From the NCBI RefSeq assembly GCF_017813335.1, contig NZ_JAGIYY010000004.1:186001-250000 (forward strand): a stretch of DNA of 64,000 bases, written 5' to 3'. Of this stretch, positions 55,389 to 64,000 are shown piece after piece. Position 1 is the first letter of the stretch; the number at the start of each line of letters is the position of its first letter. The notes beneath the pieces are model-generated. The model saw nothing but the letters and a program-made list of their open reading frames with translations, searched no databases and was not told where the DNA came from. The position numbers and the translations under genes are program-made. The DNA comes from Tianweitania sediminis (GTDB lineage Bacteria; Pseudomonadota; Alphaproteobacteria; Rhizobiales; Rhizobiaceae).

Positions 55389-55622
55389 TCAGTCCGGCGC
55401 GCTAGTTTGCAGGGCCAGCGCATGGAGGACACCGCCCATGTTCCCCTGCAGCGCCTTGTAGACCATCTGGTGCTGCTGAACGCGCGACTTGCCACGGAAG
55501 CTTTCCGCAACCACTTCCGCCGCGTAGTGGTCGCCATCGCCGGCGAGGTCGCGGATCGTCACCTTGGCATCCGGAATCCCCTGCCGGATCATCGCCTCGA
55601 TATCGCGCGCATCCATTGGCAT
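55389..55622 (-). CDS. BolA family protein
   Basis: A 77-residue BolA-like protein (BolA2/IbaG size). The fold signature is IRQGIPDAKVTIRDLAGDGDHYAAEVVAESFRGKS in part, followed by RVQQHQMVYKAL, with the conserved HxxVY of BolA proteins. It probably works with the CGFS glutaredoxin encoded downstream in iron-sulfur trafficking. The ATG at 55622 follows GAGG by 9 nt; an ATG two codons later is possible. It begins 4 bp after the purL stop. Confidence 0.92.
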   Translation of the reverse strand: MPMDARDIEAMIRQGIPDAKVTIRDLAGDGDHYAAEVVAESFRGKSRVQQHQMVYKALQGNMGGVLHALALQTSAPD

Positions 55623-55626
55623 TAGG

Positions 55627-57855
55627 TCAAACCTCATTTTCCATAAAGGAAGGAAACCAGGATTCGTGCGCTGCGATCAAGTCCGACACGGCCACGCGTC
55701 GCGAGTGCCCGAGCTTCAGGTCACTGCCGCCCGTTGTGCCGATCCATGGCGCAAAGATACCAGCCTCCTCGGCTTCCCGCCAGATGTCCTCCAGCGCGCC
55801 GTCCTGTGGATCGAGATCCATCGCTACGAGGTAGCGATTTTGATCCTCGCCAAAAAACACGGGAACAGGATCGATGTCTTCCAGACCGGGCACGGCGGCG
55901 CCGATGCCAGACGCCATGGCCATTTCAGCGAGGGCGACAGCCAGCCCGCCATCAGACACATCGTGCACCGACCGCGTCAGCCCGCGCTCGATCAACCTGC
56001 GTACGAAGTCACCGACCTTGCGTTCTTGTGCGAGATCCACCGGCGGCGGCGGACCATCCGTGCGGCCATGTAGGTCGCGCATATAGATGGATTGCGCGAG
56101 GTGGCTGCCCCATTGCCTGGGCGCGCCAACGAGGAGGATTGGCTGGTTTTCGGCGGCAAAGCCGATCCGGGCCATGCGGCTCCAGTCGCTCAGGAGCCCG
56201 ACGCCGCCGATCGTGGGTGTGGGTAGGATCGCCTGGCCATTCGTTTCGTTGTAGAGCGACACGTTGCCAGACACGATCGGGAACTCGAGGGTCCGGCAAG
56301 CTTCACCGATTCCTTTAACGGCGGCCGCGAACTGCCCCATGATCTCAGGCTTTTCCGGATTGCCGAAGTTGAGGTTATCGGTTGCTGCCAGGGGCAGGGC
56401 GCCTGTTGCCGTCAGGTTGCGCCAGCATTCGGCAACCGCCTGCTTGCCCCCCTCGAACGGATCCGCTTCGCAGTAGCGCGGCGTCACATCGGAGGAAAAG
56501 GCCAGTGCCTTCTTAGCGTGGCCTTCCACCCGCACCACGCCGGCATCCCCACCCGGGCGCTGCAGACCGTTGCCCTGAATGTAGGTGTCGTATTGCTCGT
56601 AGACCCAGCGACGCGACGACAGGTCCGGAGAAGCAAGGAGCTTGAGCAGAGCGTCGGCAACGTCGGTCTGGGGAATGTCGTCAGGGGCCAGCGGCGCGCG
56701 CGCCGTGGGCTCAACCAGCGGGCGATCGTATTCCGGCGCCTCGTCGCCGAGTTGCTTGATGGGGAGGTTCGCGACCTCCTCGCCTTGATGCATGACCCGG
56801 AAGCGCAGATCGTCCGTGGTCTTTCCAACGATGGCGAAGTCCAAGCCCCACTTGCGGAAGATCGCCTGCGCTTCTTCTTCCTGCTCGGGACGCAGCACCA
56901 TCAGCATGCGTTCCTGGCTCTCGGAAAGCATCATCTCGTAGGCCGTCATCGCTTCTTCGCGGACCGGCACTTTGTCGAGATCGAGCTCGATGCCGAGGTC
57001 GCCCTTGGCGCCCATCTCCACGGCGGAACAGGTGAGACCGGCCGCACCCATGTCCTGAATGGCGATCACCGCGCCCGACGCCATCAGCTCAAGGCAGGCT
57101 TCCAGCAGGCACTTTTCGGTGAAGGGGTCGCCAACCTGAACGGTTGGGCGTTTTTCCTCGATCTTCTCGTCGAACTCTGCGGACGCCATGGTCGCGCCGC
57201 CCACACCGTCGCGGCCGGTCTTGGCGCCAAGATAGACGACCGGCAAGCCAACGCCTTCCGCCTTGGAATAAAAGATCGCGTCCGTCTTCGCCAACCCGGC
57301 GGCAAAGGCATTCACCAGGCAGTTGCCGTTGTAGCGCGGGTCGAAATTGACCTCACCGCCCACGGTCGGCACGCCGAAGGCATTGCCGTAGCCACCGACC
57401 CCCGCAACGACACCGGACACAAGGTGGCGTGTTTTCGGATGATCCGGGGCGCCAAAGCGCAGCGCATTCATGGCCGCGATCGGGCGCGCGCCCATGGTGA
57501 AGACGTCGCGGAGGATCCCGCCCACACCGGTTGCCGCACCCTGGTACGGTTCGATGTAGGAAGGATGGTTGTGGCTCTCCATCTTGAAGACCACGCAGTC
57601 GCCATCGCCAATATCCACCACCCCGGCGTTCTCGCCGGGCCCCTGGATCACCTGCGGACCGGACGTTGGGAGCGTGCGCAGCCATCTCTTGGACGACTTG
57701 TAAGAGCAATGCTCGTTCCACATGGCCGAAAAGATGCCAAGCTCGGTAAAGCTTGGTTCGCGTCCGATCAGATCAAGAATACGCTGGTACTCGTCAGGCT
57801 TGAGGCCGTGCGAAGCAACAAGCTCGTTCGTGATCGGGCGGGTGTTCTGTATCAT
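55627..57855 (-). CDS. purL: Phosphoribosylformylglycinamidine synthase II (PurL)
   Basis: ATP-dependent synthetase subunit of the purine pathway FGAM synthase. The 742-residue protein is the small PurL form that needs separate PurS and PurQ, both encoded upstream. Signatures are [15 protein letters not shown] near residue 45, [25 protein letters not shown], and [17 protein letters not shown] in the second half. The ATG at 57855 is preferred; a start 10 codons upstream would overlap the lipoprotein gene. The lipoprotein gene stop is 11 bp upstream. Confidence 0.97.
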   Translation of the reverse strand: MIQNTRPITNELVASHGLKPDEYQRILDLIGREPSFTELGIFSAMWNEHCSYKSSKRWLRTLPTSGPQVIQGPGENAGVVDIGDGDCVVFKMESHNHPSYIEPYQGAATGVGGILRDVFTMGARPIAAMNALRFGAPDHPKTRHLVSGVVAGVGGYGNAFGVPTVGGEVNFDPRYNGNCLVNAFAAGLAKTDAIFYSKAEGVGLPVVYLGAKTGRDGVGGATMASAEFDEKIEEKRPTVQVGDPFTEKCLLEACLELMASGAVIAIQDMGAAGLTCSAVEMGAKGDLGIELDLDKVPVREEAMTAYEMMLSESQERMLMVLRPEQEEEAQAIFRKWGLDFAIVGKTTDDLRFRVMHQGEEVANLPIKQLGDEAPEYDRPLVEPTARAPLAPDDIPQTDVADALLKLLASPDLSSRRWVYEQYDTYIQGNGLQRPGGDAGVVRVEGHAKKALAFSSDVTPRYCEADPFEGGKQAVAECWRNLTATGALPLAATDNLNFGNPEKPEIMGQFAAAVKGIGEACRTLEFPIVSGNVSLYNETNGQAILPTPTIGGVGLLSDWSRMARIGFAAENQPILLVGAPRQWGSHLAQSIYMRDLHGRTDGPPPPVDLAQERKVGDFVRRLIERGLTRSVHDVSDGGLAVALAEMAMASGIGAAVPGLEDIDPVPVFFGEDQNRYLVAMDLDPQDGALEDIWREAEEAGIFAPWIGTTGGSDLKLGHSRRVAVSDLIAAHESWFPSFMENEV

Positions 57856-57866
57856 TCTGTCCAACG

Positions 57867-58289
57867 TCAGGTTCTGGCGCCGCAAGTGTCGTTGCCGCTG
57901 CTCCAGCGGACGAGATCGGCGTTGATGCGGCTGCCGAGTGGTTCAGCAAGAAGCGGTCCGAAGCTATCCACTCGGCCTGAAGCGCCTTCGGCCTGTACGA
58001 CAAGTAAGGGGCGACCGCCATAATTGTTCTTGGGAACAAGTAGGAAGCGAGGACGTCCGCTCATCGAGTCGAGTTCATTGGCGAAGCTGTAGCGCGCAAA
58101 GGCAGGATCCTTGGAGCCGAACCAGCAGCGATAAGCCGCAATCGAGACTTGTTCCATGTTGCGTAAAGCAGCGCTCTTGCCCGATGCCGGTCTTGGAGCT
58201 TCGGCGGGTTTGTCCGACTGGCACGCGACGAGGGCTGCTGTTGCCGACAGGGCCAAGAACAGCGTGAGGGTCTTGCTAGCCCGGATCAT
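57867..58289 (-). CDS. Lipoprotein of unknown function within the purine cluster
   Basis: A 140-residue predicted lipoprotein: signal peptide with lipobox ALVAC, then a short disordered Pro/Ala segment and a folded part with [23 protein letters not shown] and [17 protein letters not shown] do not recognise the family. The ATG at 58289 follows a GAGG Shine-Dalgarno sequence. It lies between purQ (46 bp) and purL (11 bp) on the same strand, so it is probably cotranscribed with purine genes without an obvious link to purine synthesis. Confidence 0.75.
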   Translation of the reverse strand: MIRASKTLTLFLALSATAALVACQSDKPAEAPRPASGKSAALRNMEQVSIAAYRCWFGSKDPAFARYSFANELDSMSGRPRFLLVPKNNYGGRPLLVVQAEGASGRVDSFGPLLAEPLGSRINADLVRWSSGNDTCGART

Positions 58290-58335
58290 CTCGAGAACCT
58301 CGTGCGCGGGCTGATTGCCGCCGGTGACGTTTCGC

Positions 58336-59007
58336 TCAGGCGACCTTGGCCAAAGCACTTTCGAAGATGGCTCGACCATCTTCGCCGCCATGTGCAGCTT
58401 CGATCAGGTTTTCGGGATGCGGCATCAGACCGAGCACATTGCCCTTGTCGTTGACGATTCCGGCGATGTCGTTCATCGAGCCATTCGGGTTGGTGCCTTC
58501 GGCATAGCGGAACGCGACCTGGCCTTCGCCCTCAAGCCGCGCCAGCGTTTCCCCGTCCGCAAAGTAGTTGCCATCGTGATGAGCCACGGGGCAGCGGATC
58601 ACCTGGTTCGGCTCAAAGCGGCGGGTAAAGGCGGTGTTCGCATTGGCGACCTCCAGCTTCACTTCGCGCGACACGAACTTCAGCGAGGTGTTGCGCATCA
58701 GGGCACCGGGAAGCAGGCCCGCTTCCACAAGGATCTGGAACCCGTTGCACACGCCCATCACCATCACGCCGCGCTCTGCAGCGTCGGCCACGGCCCGCAT
58801 CACTGGCATGCGCGCGGCGATCGCTCCGCAGCGGAGATAATCTCCGAAAGAAAAGCCGCCGGGGATGACGATCAGGTCCAAACCGTCAGGCAGCGTGGTT
58901 TCGGTCTGCCACAGTGTTTGCGGCGCTTGACCGGAAACCTGGGCCAGGGCCGTGATCATGTCACGATCGCGATTGAGGCCGGGGGCCAGAACAACAGCTG
59001 ATTTCAT
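58336..59007 (-). CDS. purQ: Phosphoribosylformylglycinamidine synthase I (PurQ, glutaminase)
   Basis: Glutamine amidotransferase subunit that supplies ammonia to PurL. The 223-residue class I amidotransferase has the nucleophile Cys in GVCNGFQIL near residue 87, and the catalytic His and Glu in LMPHPENL near residue 198. [11 protein letters not shown] at the start is the family signature. Its ATG overlaps the stop of the broken small gene (ATGA). Confidence 0.97.
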   Translation of the reverse strand: MKSAVVLAPGLNRDRDMITALAQVSGQAPQTLWQTETTLPDGLDLIVIPGGFSFGDYLRCGAIAARMPVMRAVADAAERGVMVMGVCNGFQILVEAGLLPGALMRNTSLKFVSREVKLEVANANTAFTRRFEPNQVIRCPVAHHDGNYFADGETLARLEGEGQVAFRYAEGTNPNGSMNDIAGIVNDKGNVLGLMPHPENLIEAAHGGEDGRAIFESALAKVA

Positions 59008-59224
59008 GTCGTGTAGGGTGCCTGCGGTGCTTCTGCCAATTCACGGAGTTCAAGCCGAGGCTTGATGCGGTCGAGGCGGTCCTCCTGGCGGCCAAGGACG
59101 CCATAGATAATGTGAGTGTCGTTTTGGACGCCCATCATGGACAGGCGGATAGAACCAATGAAGAGATGTCGGACTGCATCTTCTTCAGCACTTCGTAGAT
59201 CAGGTTGTTCGTGACTTCCGCCAT
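59004..59224 (-). pseudogene. Frameshifted small gene between purS and purQ
   Basis: An ATG at 59224 starts MAEVTNNLIYEVLKKMQSDI, which looks like a genuine conserved N-terminus, but the frame ends at a TGA at 59135-59137 after 29 codons. In the neighbouring frame the second half continues (SMMGVQNDTHIIYGVLGRQE, then [14 protein letters not shown]) to the stop at 59004. The two halves together resemble short coiled-coil proteins encoded at this position in Rhizobiales. A small indel, or a deletion not divisible by three, lies at about 59137-59170. It may be real decay or a sequencing error. Confidence 0.65.
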
Positions 59225-59239
59225 TCGCAACTCCCGCCG

Positions 59240-59482
59240 TCAATTCACCGCTATAGAATAGTTCTCGATCACGGTATTTGCCAGCAAACGCTCACACATT
59301 GCCTTGATGTCGGCCTCAGCTTTTGCCTTGTCTTCGCCTTCGACCTCAAGGTCGAAGACCTTGCCCTGGCGCACGCCCGAGACGCCCGCAAAGCCGAGGG
59401 TGCCAAGCGCGCCCTCGATTGCTTTTCCTTGCGGATCGAGAACGCCGTTTTTGAGCGTGACCGTCACGCGTGCCTTGATCAC
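59240..59482 (-). CDS. purS: Phosphoribosylformylglycinamidine synthase subunit PurS
   Basis: The 80-residue bridging subunit that joins PurQ to PurL. The sequence KARVTVTLKNGVLDPQGKAIEGALGTLGF in part, then VRQGKVFDLEVEG and the C-terminal MCERLLANTVIENYSI, matches PurS end to end. It lies 17 bp after purC and 15 bp before the broken small gene. Confidence 0.95.
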   Translation of the reverse strand: MIKARVTVTLKNGVLDPQGKAIEGALGTLGFAGVSGVRQGKVFDLEVEGEDKAKAEADIKAMCERLLANTVIENYSIAVN

Positions 59483-59499
59483 AATTCCAACTCCAAAAA

Positions 59500-60294
59500 T
59501 CAGTGTGGCTTGCCGCGGCTTGTGTCCTTGCCGGCAACAAGCACGGGACCGGACGGACGCGGAGGTTCGTTCTCGTTCATGATGCCGAGGCGGCGCGCGA
59601 CTTCCTGATAGGCTTCAACCAGCCCGCCCATGTCACGGCGGAACCGATCCTTGTCCATCTTGTCCTGCGTGTTCACGTCCCACAAACGACAGGAGTCGGG
59701 CGAGATTTCGTCGGCCACCACGATGCGCATCATGTCACCTTCGAAAAGGCGGCCGCATTCCATCTTGAAGTCGACAAGCTGGATGCCGACGCCCAGGAAG
59801 AGGCCCGACAGGAAGTCGTTGACGCGGATGGCCAGCGCCATAATGTCGTCGATCTCTTGCGGCGACGCCCAACCGAACGCCGTGATGTGTTCTTCGGTGA
59901 CCATCGGGTCGTCGAGCTGATCGGCCTTGTAGTAGAATTCGATGATCGAGCGCGGCAGCACCGTGCCTTCTTCGATCCCAAGGCGCTTCGCCAGTGAGCC
60001 GGCCGCGATGTTGCGCACAACCACTTCAAGCGGGATGATCTCGACTTCCTTGATCAGCTGCTCGCGCATGTTCAAGCGGCGGATAAAGTGGGTCGGGATG
60101 CCCATGCGGTTGAGATGCGTGAAAATGTGCTCGGAAATGCGGTTGTTGAGCACGCCCTTGCCGTCGATCACTTCATGCTTTTTCGCATTGAACGCGGTCG
60201 CGTCATCCTTGAAGAACTGAATCAGGGTGCCCGGCTCGGGTCCTTCATAAAGGATCTTGGCCTTGCCTTCATAAATGCGGCGGCGTCGGTTCAT
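59500..60294 (-). CDS. purC: SAICAR synthetase (PurC)
   Basis: Joins aspartate to CAIR in purine synthesis. The 264-residue protein has [15 protein letters not shown] at the start, FKDDATAFN, the signature [19 protein letters not shown] and [14 protein letters not shown], with the Asp-rich [13 protein letters not shown] near residue 200. It heads the minus-strand purC-purS-purQ-purL cluster. The 224-bp gap to the divergent zeta-subunit gene should hold promoters for both; I see no clear box or operator there. Confidence 0.97.
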   Translation of the reverse strand: MNRRRRIYEGKAKILYEGPEPGTLIQFFKDDATAFNAKKHEVIDGKGVLNNRISEHIFTHLNRMGIPTHFIRRLNMREQLIKEVEIIPLEVVVRNIAAGSLAKRLGIEEGTVLPRSIIEFYYKADQLDDPMVTEEHITAFGWASPQEIDDIMALAIRVNDFLSGLFLGVGIQLVDFKMECGRLFEGDMMRIVVADEISPDSCRLWDVNTQDKMDKDRFRRDMGGLVEAYQEVARRLGIMNENEPPRPSGPVLVAGKDTSRGKPH

Positions 60295-60518
60295 TTCGGC
60301 TTTCTCGGGGGTTGAAGGGCAGATCGCATGGCAGCGCGTCCCCTTGGCGTGGCGGCCATTGCCAGAATGTTATTGCGCGTCCTATCGCATAGCACCCGCA
60401 GCCTCAATCAACAAATTGGGGGCGGCGTGTTTCAGAAGGGTTGTCCACGGCGGCGCAGCTTGATTTGGACGCCGCGAGTTTCTATTGGAGCGGACGCTGG
60501 TTTCGATGGAGACGCGAC

Positions 60519-60836
60519 ATGACCTCGATGAAGGACCGCCAGGACGGATACGAGCGCAAGTTCGTGCATGACGAGGAACTGCGCTTCAAGGCGATGGCGC
60601 GGCGCAACAAGCTGCTCGGCTTGTGGGCAGCAGAGCATCTCGGCAAAACAGGCTCCGAAGCAGACGACTACGCCAAGACCGTCGTGGCCGCCGATTTCCA
60701 GGAAGCCGGAGATGAAGACGTCTTCCGGAAGGTGCGGAGCGACTTCGATGCCGCCAACGTCGCGCAAAGCGACGGCCAGATTCGCGAAAAGATGGTGGAA
60801 CTGATGGGCACGGCAATCGCCCAGCTCAGCGCCTGA
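60519..60836 (+). CDS. F1-ATPase inhibitor zeta subunit (DUF1476)
   Basis: A 105-residue protein of the DUF1476 family, identified in Paracoccus as the zeta subunit that inhibits the F1Fo-ATPase. The N-terminal region MKDRQDGYERKFVHDEELRF is the inhibitory segment in the Paracoccus protein; RRNKLLGLWAAEHLG and the C-terminal helices follow. In symbionts and other alphaproteobacteria zeta is a weaker inhibitor, so the strength here is unknown. The ATG at 60519 gives the normal length; earlier in-frame starts lie in the purC promoter region. Confidence 0.9.
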   Translation: MTSMKDRQDGYERKFVHDEELRFKAMARRNKLLGLWAAEHLGKTGSEADDYAKTVVAADFQEAGDEDVFRKVRSDFDAANVAQSDGQIREKMVELMGTAIAQLSA

Positions 60837-60848
60837 TCGGACGCCCGC

Positions 60849-61628
60849 TTGCCTTCAAACTTGCGGGATCGGCTGCAAACGGAAACGCTGATCACGGCAT
60901 GGTCGGGCATTCCTGATCTTCTGACCGTCGAACTGCTGGCAGCTCAGCCCTACGATGCCGTCACGCTGGACATGCAGCATGGCGGCCATGACGAGGCCAG
61001 CGTTCTGCGCTCGCTGCCTATGGTGTTGGGCCGAAACAGGCACGCGCTTGTGCGGATCCCCGTTGGCCGCTTCGACATGGCAAGCCGTGCCCTGGACTTC
61101 GGGGCAGAAGCCGTGATCGCGCCGATGATCAATTCGGTGGCCGATGCGCAGGTCTTCGCCGCTGCCATGAAGTATCCACCCTTGGGCGAGCGCTCCTGGG
61201 GCGCAACCTTCGCGATGTCGCGACGAGGTTACGCTGGAGATGCGCTGTCTTGGCTGCGCAACGGCAACCAGGACACGTTGGCGATCGCGATGATCGAAAC
61301 GCGGCCGGCGCTCGAAGCGCTGGACGGCATTCTGGCCGTTCCCGGTATTGACGGCGTCCTGGTCGGCCCCTCCGACTTCTCGATTGCATGGAGCAACGGC
61401 ACGCTGGTCGATCCGGCGCTTGAAGATGCGATGGGGGCGTTTGTCGACATCGCCGCACGCGCGAAAGCCGCAAACAAGCTTGCGGCGACTTATGTGGTGG
61501 ACCCCGTGCTGTGCGGGCGATTCGAATCGATGGGCTACAGCCTGATCGCCTGCGGCACGGAACATGCCCTTGTACGCACAGGCGCCAAGGTCATGCTGGA
61601 CGCCGCGCGGGCATCGCTCAAGGCTTAG
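60849..61628 (+). CDS. HpcH/HpaI family aldolase
   Basis: A 259-residue metal-dependent class II aldolase (2,4-dihydroxyheptanedioate aldolase/citrate lyase beta family). The motifs are VTLDMQHGGHD near residue 38, RIPVGR (Arg binding the carboxylate), DFGAEAVIAPMINS, MIETRPAL (metal-binding Glu) and LVGPSDFS (metal-binding Asp). It should cleave or form a 2-oxo-4-hydroxy acid from pyruvate and an aldehyde; the true substrate is unknown. A TTG start at 60849, 12 bp after the zeta gene, is the only reasonable one. The last 4 bp overlap the convergent hydrolase gene. Confidence 0.87.
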   Translation: MPSNLRDRLQTETLITAWSGIPDLLTVELLAAQPYDAVTLDMQHGGHDEASVLRSLPMVLGRNRHALVRIPVGRFDMASRALDFGAEAVIAPMINSVADAQVFAAAMKYPPLGERSWGATFAMSRRGYAGDALSWLRNGNQDTLAIAMIETRPALEALDGILAVPGIDGVLVGPSDFSIAWSNGTLVDPALEDAMGAFVDIAARAKAANKLAATYVVDPVLCGRFESMGYSLIACGTEHALVRTGAKVMLDAARASLKA

Positions 61629-62176
61629 CTCAGCTTCGTCAGGAAGTTCGCGAAGGTCATCGAGCCTTCCGGCCAGGGACCATGGCCGGACTCTGCGTTA
61701 ATGTGGCCCGCACTTCCGGCGTCGATGAACAACGATCCCCAAGCACCTGCGATGTCCTCCGCGGCTTCAAAGCTCGTGAAAGGATCATCGCGACTTGCGA
61801 TGGTCACTGACGGAAACGGCAGCGGGTCACGCGGGTAGGGGCCGAAGGTCATCAGGTGCTTGGGCCGAATCTGCGGGTTCGTGACATCCGGCGGCGCAAC
61901 AAAGAATGCGCCGGCGATCCGCTTCCGGAAAAGCGGAATGGCATGAACGACACTGGGGATACCGAGCGAGTGCGCGACGAACACCACCGGCCGTTCAGCC
62001 TCGTTCACGGCGTTCGCCACGCGCGCGACCCAATCGTCGCGTACGGGCTTGGACCATTCTTCCTGCTCCACCCGGCGGGCCGTCGACAAGCGACCTTCCC
62101 AGCGGGTCTGCCAATGATCGGGACCGGAATTGGTGTAGCCGGGGACGATGAGGATGTCTGCGTCTTTGACTTTCAT
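61625..62176 (-). CDS. RBBP9/YdeN-family alpha/beta hydrolase
   Basis: A 183-residue serine hydrolase. The N-terminal pattern ILIVPGYTNSGPDHWQTRWE and the nucleophile elbow FVAHSLGIP (A-H-S-L-G instead of G-x-S-x-G) are typical of RBBP9/YdeN. The catalytic Asp lies in ASRDDPF and the His in the final SGHGPWPEG. The substrate is unknown. The ATG at 62176 starts MKVKDADILIVPG; an earlier in-frame start would add 18 unlike residues. Confidence 0.87.
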   Translation of the reverse strand: MKVKDADILIVPGYTNSGPDHWQTRWEGRLSTARRVEQEEWSKPVRDDWVARVANAVNEAERPVVFVAHSLGIPSVVHAIPLFRKRIAGAFFVAPPDVTNPQIRPKHLMTFGPYPRDPLPFPSVTIASRDDPFTSFEAAEDIAGAWGSLFIDAGSAGHINAESGHGPWPEGSMTFANFLTKLS

Positions 62177-62228
62177 GGCCGCGCATGTAGCCACACCGCC
62201 GCACGCGGACAAGACATGGCTGCTTTGC

Positions 62229-62270
62229 AAAAGCAGAACGGGCCGCGGCAGGGGAATCGCGACCCGTTCT
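62229..62270 (-). terminator. Probable terminator of xthA
   Basis: A 13-bp stem (62235-62247 with 62258-62270) pairs completely only in the minus transcript, where one position becomes a G-U wobble. It is followed on that strand by GCTTTTG. It lies in the 188-bp gap between the xthA stop and the hydrolase start; no gene is seen in that gap. Confidence 0.65.
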
Positions 62271-62364
62271 TGACTGGATGATCAGATCCGAGGGGGAAAG
62301 ATCTGTCACTGCACCAACAACGAGCCACGAGCAAAAGAGTTCCGCCTACACGGATACGTGATGC

Positions 62365-63162
62365 CTAAATAACAACTGGCACCACATCGAGATGGGCGAC
62401 TACCGGCACGTGGTCGGAAGGCTTTTCCCAGCCGCGCACATGTTTCTCAATGTCGGCGGACACCAGCCGGTCAGACGCTTCCGGGGACATCATCAGGAAG
62501 TCGATGCGGATGCCGTTGTTCTTTTGCCAGGCCCCCGCTTGGTAGTCCCAGAACGAGTAAGCGCCGCTCGCGTCATCCACTTCCCGGTAGGCATCCACGA
62601 AGCCAAGGTTGGTGAGTCGCCGAAACGATGCGCGGCTTTGCGGCTGGAACAGCGCGTCGTCCAGCCAATGGTCTGGATAGCGCGCATCGAGCGGCTGCGG
62701 AATGACGTTGTAGTCGCCTCCGAGGATCAGCGGCTCTTCCAGGGCAAGCCGCTCTTCGGCCCAGCGTTCGAACCGTTCCATCCACCGCAGCTTGTAGCTG
62801 AACTTGTCCGTACCAACAGGGTTGCCGTTTGGGAGGTACAGCGACACCACCCGCAAGGCCCCCCGTGAGGTGGAAAATACGCCCTCGATGAAGCGCGCCT
62901 GCTCATCATCCTCGTCTCCGGGAAGGCGGCGGTTCACCTCGTCGAAGCGCAGCTTCGACAGGATCGCAACGCCGTTGAAGCCCTTCTGGCCGTGCGTTTC
63001 CACGTGATATCCGAGCGCCTCGATCTCCAGGCGCGGGAACCCCTCGTCGAGGCTCTTGATCTCCTGCAGGCACACGATGTCCGGCTCGCTTTCGCGCAGC
63101 CAGTGAAGAAGGTTGTCGATGCGCGCCTTGACGCCGTTGATGTTCCAGGTCGCGATTTTCAC
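62365..63162 (-). CDS. xthA: Exodeoxyribonuclease III
   Basis: AP endonuclease and 3'-phosphodiesterase in base-excision repair. The 265-residue protein has the family motifs WNINGVKARI at the N-terminus, CLQEIKSLDEGFP (metal Glu), GDYNVIP and SDHVPVVAHL with the catalytic Asp-His pair. It starts 4 bp after the erpA stop, so the two genes are cotranscribed. Confidence 0.95.
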   Translation of the reverse strand: MKIATWNINGVKARIDNLLHWLRESEPDIVCLQEIKSLDEGFPRLEIEALGYHVETHGQKGFNGVAILSKLRFDEVNRRLPGDEDDEQARFIEGVFSTSRGALRVVSLYLPNGNPVGTDKFSYKLRWMERFERWAEERLALEEPLILGGDYNVIPQPLDARYPDHWLDDALFQPQSRASFRRLTNLGFVDAYREVDDASGAYSFWDYQAGAWQKNNGIRIDFLMMSPEASDRLVSADIEKHVRGWEKPSDHVPVVAHLDVVPVVI

Positions 63163-63166
63163 GAGA

Positions 63167-63517
63167 TCAGATCGTGAAGCTGGTGCCGCACCCGCAGGAC
63201 GCGACCGCGTTCGGGTTGCGGATCTGGAAGGATTGTCCGATCAGGTCGTCCACGAAGTCGATCACGGAGCCGCCCATGTAGATGAGCGACATCTCGTCGA
63301 CGAGAACGGTGGCGCCATCCTTCTCGATGGCCGTGTCGTCGTCGTTGCGACCCTGGACCAGGTCGAATTTGTAGGAGAATCCCGAGCATCCGCCGCCTTC
63401 CACGGACACGCGCAGCGCATCCTTGTCCGGCTCCTTGGCGATGATCTTGTTGATACGCCGCGCTGCCGCGTCCGTCAGTTCAACGCCCTTCATCAGGGTC
63501 TTGGCGTCCGTGCCCAT
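63167..63517 (-). CDS. erpA: Iron-sulfur cluster insertion protein ErpA (A-type carrier)
   Basis: A 116-residue A-type carrier that delivers Fe-S clusters to apoproteins. The three conserved cysteines are in [12 protein letters not shown] and the C-terminal ASCGCGTSF. The region [15 protein letters not shown] is the family start. ErpA is the best name because the A-type protein paired with xthA in alphaproteobacteria is usually called so, but SufA/IscA cannot be fully excluded. The ATG at 63517 follows AAGGTG. Confidence 0.9.
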   Translation of the reverse strand: MGTDAKTLMKGVELTDAAARRINKIIAKEPDKDALRVSVEGGGCSGFSYKFDLVQGRNDDDTAIEKDGATVLVDEMSLIYMGGSVIDFVDDLIGQSFQIRNPNAVASCGCGTSFTI

Positions 63518-63551
63518 GGTGTCACCTTGCGCTGGCCTTCGCCTCATAGGT

Positions 63552-64000
63552 ATGAACCGGCCTGAAGCTAGTCAACTGCCGCTGGACAACCTGCGAGAAC
63601 GGGACGCAAAACCCTTGAGCCTCGATGCCTCCGACATTGGCTTTGGTTACCGGCCGCGCGCCTCCTATGCGACCGATCCCGCCCGAACGCGCGGGCGCTT
63701 CGTGGATGAGCCCGAAAGCCCCACCCGCACGCCGTTCCAGCGCGACCGCGACCGAATCATCCATTCCACCGCTTTTCGCCGATTGAAGCACAAGACGCAG
63801 GTCTTCGTGGCCCATGAAGGCGATCATTATCGCACGCGGCTCACCCACACGATCGAAGTCGCGCAGATTGCCCGTGCGCTTGCCCGTGCGCTGCGCCTGG
63901 ATGAGGACCTCGCGGAAGCAGTGGCGCTGGTGCACGACTTCGGCCACACGCCGTTCGGCCATACCGGCGAGGATGCGCTGAACCTCAAGATGCAGCCTTT
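63552..64000 (+). CDS. dgt: Deoxyguanosinetriphosphate triphosphohydrolase-like protein (3' end outside window)
   Basis: Partial dGTPase of the HD superfamily: 149 complete codons are visible with no stop before the window ends. [12 protein letters not shown] and [26 protein letters not shown] are the family N-terminal signatures, followed by the HD-domain residues in [23 protein letters not shown] and [15 protein letters not shown], which bind the catalytic metal. The ATG at 63552 is divergent from erpA, with 34 bp between starts. The protein is expected to hydrolyse dNTPs to nucleoside and triphosphate. Confidence 0.93.
   Translation, partial: MNRPEASQLPLDNLRERDAKPLSLDASDIGFGYRPRASYATDPARTRGRFVDEPESPTRTPFQRDRDRIIHSTAFRRLKHKTQVFVAHEGDHYRTRLTHTIEVAQIARALARALRLDEDLAEAVALVHDFGHTPFGHTGEDALNLKMQP

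Noticed and set aside
62282-62306. CAGATC...GATCTG inverted repeat near the xthA end
   Set aside because: Short 6-bp arms with an 11-nt or longer loop and no T tract; the 13-bp hairpin at 62235-62270 is the better terminator.
1-64000. Search for tRNA, rRNA, insertion sequences, integrases, phage genes, toxin-antitoxin or defence systems
   Set aside because: No such gene or terminal inverted repeats were recognised on either strand; the window reads as stable core chromosome.

Overview
The window is GC-rich core chromosome of an alphaproteobacterium, most probably of the order Hyphomicrobiales (Rhizobiales). The evidence is gene content: a 2272-residue homologue of the GROWTH POLE RING protein of polar-growing Rhizobiales, the CckA cell-cycle kinase, a DksA with one cysteine, the F1-ATPase zeta subunit (DUF1476), a class II DAHP synthase, a plant-type glutathione reductase, and the neighbourhood cckA - recA - alaS - icd. 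I cannot fix the genus. Coding density is very high. I see no rRNA or tRNA gene, CRISPR array, insertion sequence, prophage or other sign of recent transfer.

Layout. 1-7.7 kb: 3' part of gor, class II DAHP synthase, FAD monooxygenase, GFA protein, DedA protein, a glutamyl-tRNA synthetase and a DUF2865 protein. 7.8-12.7 kb (minus): SDR, FAH-family hydrolase, GT25 glycosyltransferase and the malic enzyme. 12.8-19.2 kb: an MFS carrier, a dipeptide epimerase, and a four-gene Mla/MCE lipid-transport operon ending in a strong terminator. 19.2-26.1 kb (minus): the giant GPR-like coiled-coil gene, followed by a lone Hpt protein and a [2Fe-2S] ferredoxin. 27-29.6 kb: a DUF922 protein and the folP-folB-folK operon. 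29.6-35.3 kb (minus): a KefB/C-type antiporter, a secreted protein of unknown function, the YcjF/YcjX pair and a SixA-like phosphatase. 35.5-40.6 kb: dksA, a FliO-like protein, cckA, a small FPASDP-motif protein and an OmpA-type lipoprotein. 40.9-48.9 kb: recA, alaS, a PRC-barrel protein, two glutathione S-transferases, icd and trmJ. 48.9-53.5 kb: murI, a methyltransferase, rpsD, ttcA and a Bcr/CflA carrier. 53.7-60.3 kb (minus): purC-purS-(broken small gene)-purQ-lipoprotein-purL-bolA-HAD-secreted protein-grxD, joining purine synthesis to the BolA/monothiol glutaredoxin pair. 60.5-64 kb: zeta subunit, HpcH aldolase, RBBP9-like hydrolase, xthA, erpA and the 5' part of dgt.

Most genes are housekeeping. 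The most unusual content is the internal repeat architecture of the GPR-like protein (about nineteen 29-residue repeats, four of 36, two of 44). Next come a decayed or frameshifted small gene between purS and purQ, an icd terminator that contains the start of the next gene, a probable ATT start codon in the sixA-like gene, and an 83-bp convergent coding overlap at the end of gltX. I found no convincing wholly new system. Coordinates include stop codons, and starts are my choice from reading frame, Shine-Dalgarno sequence and family N-termini.
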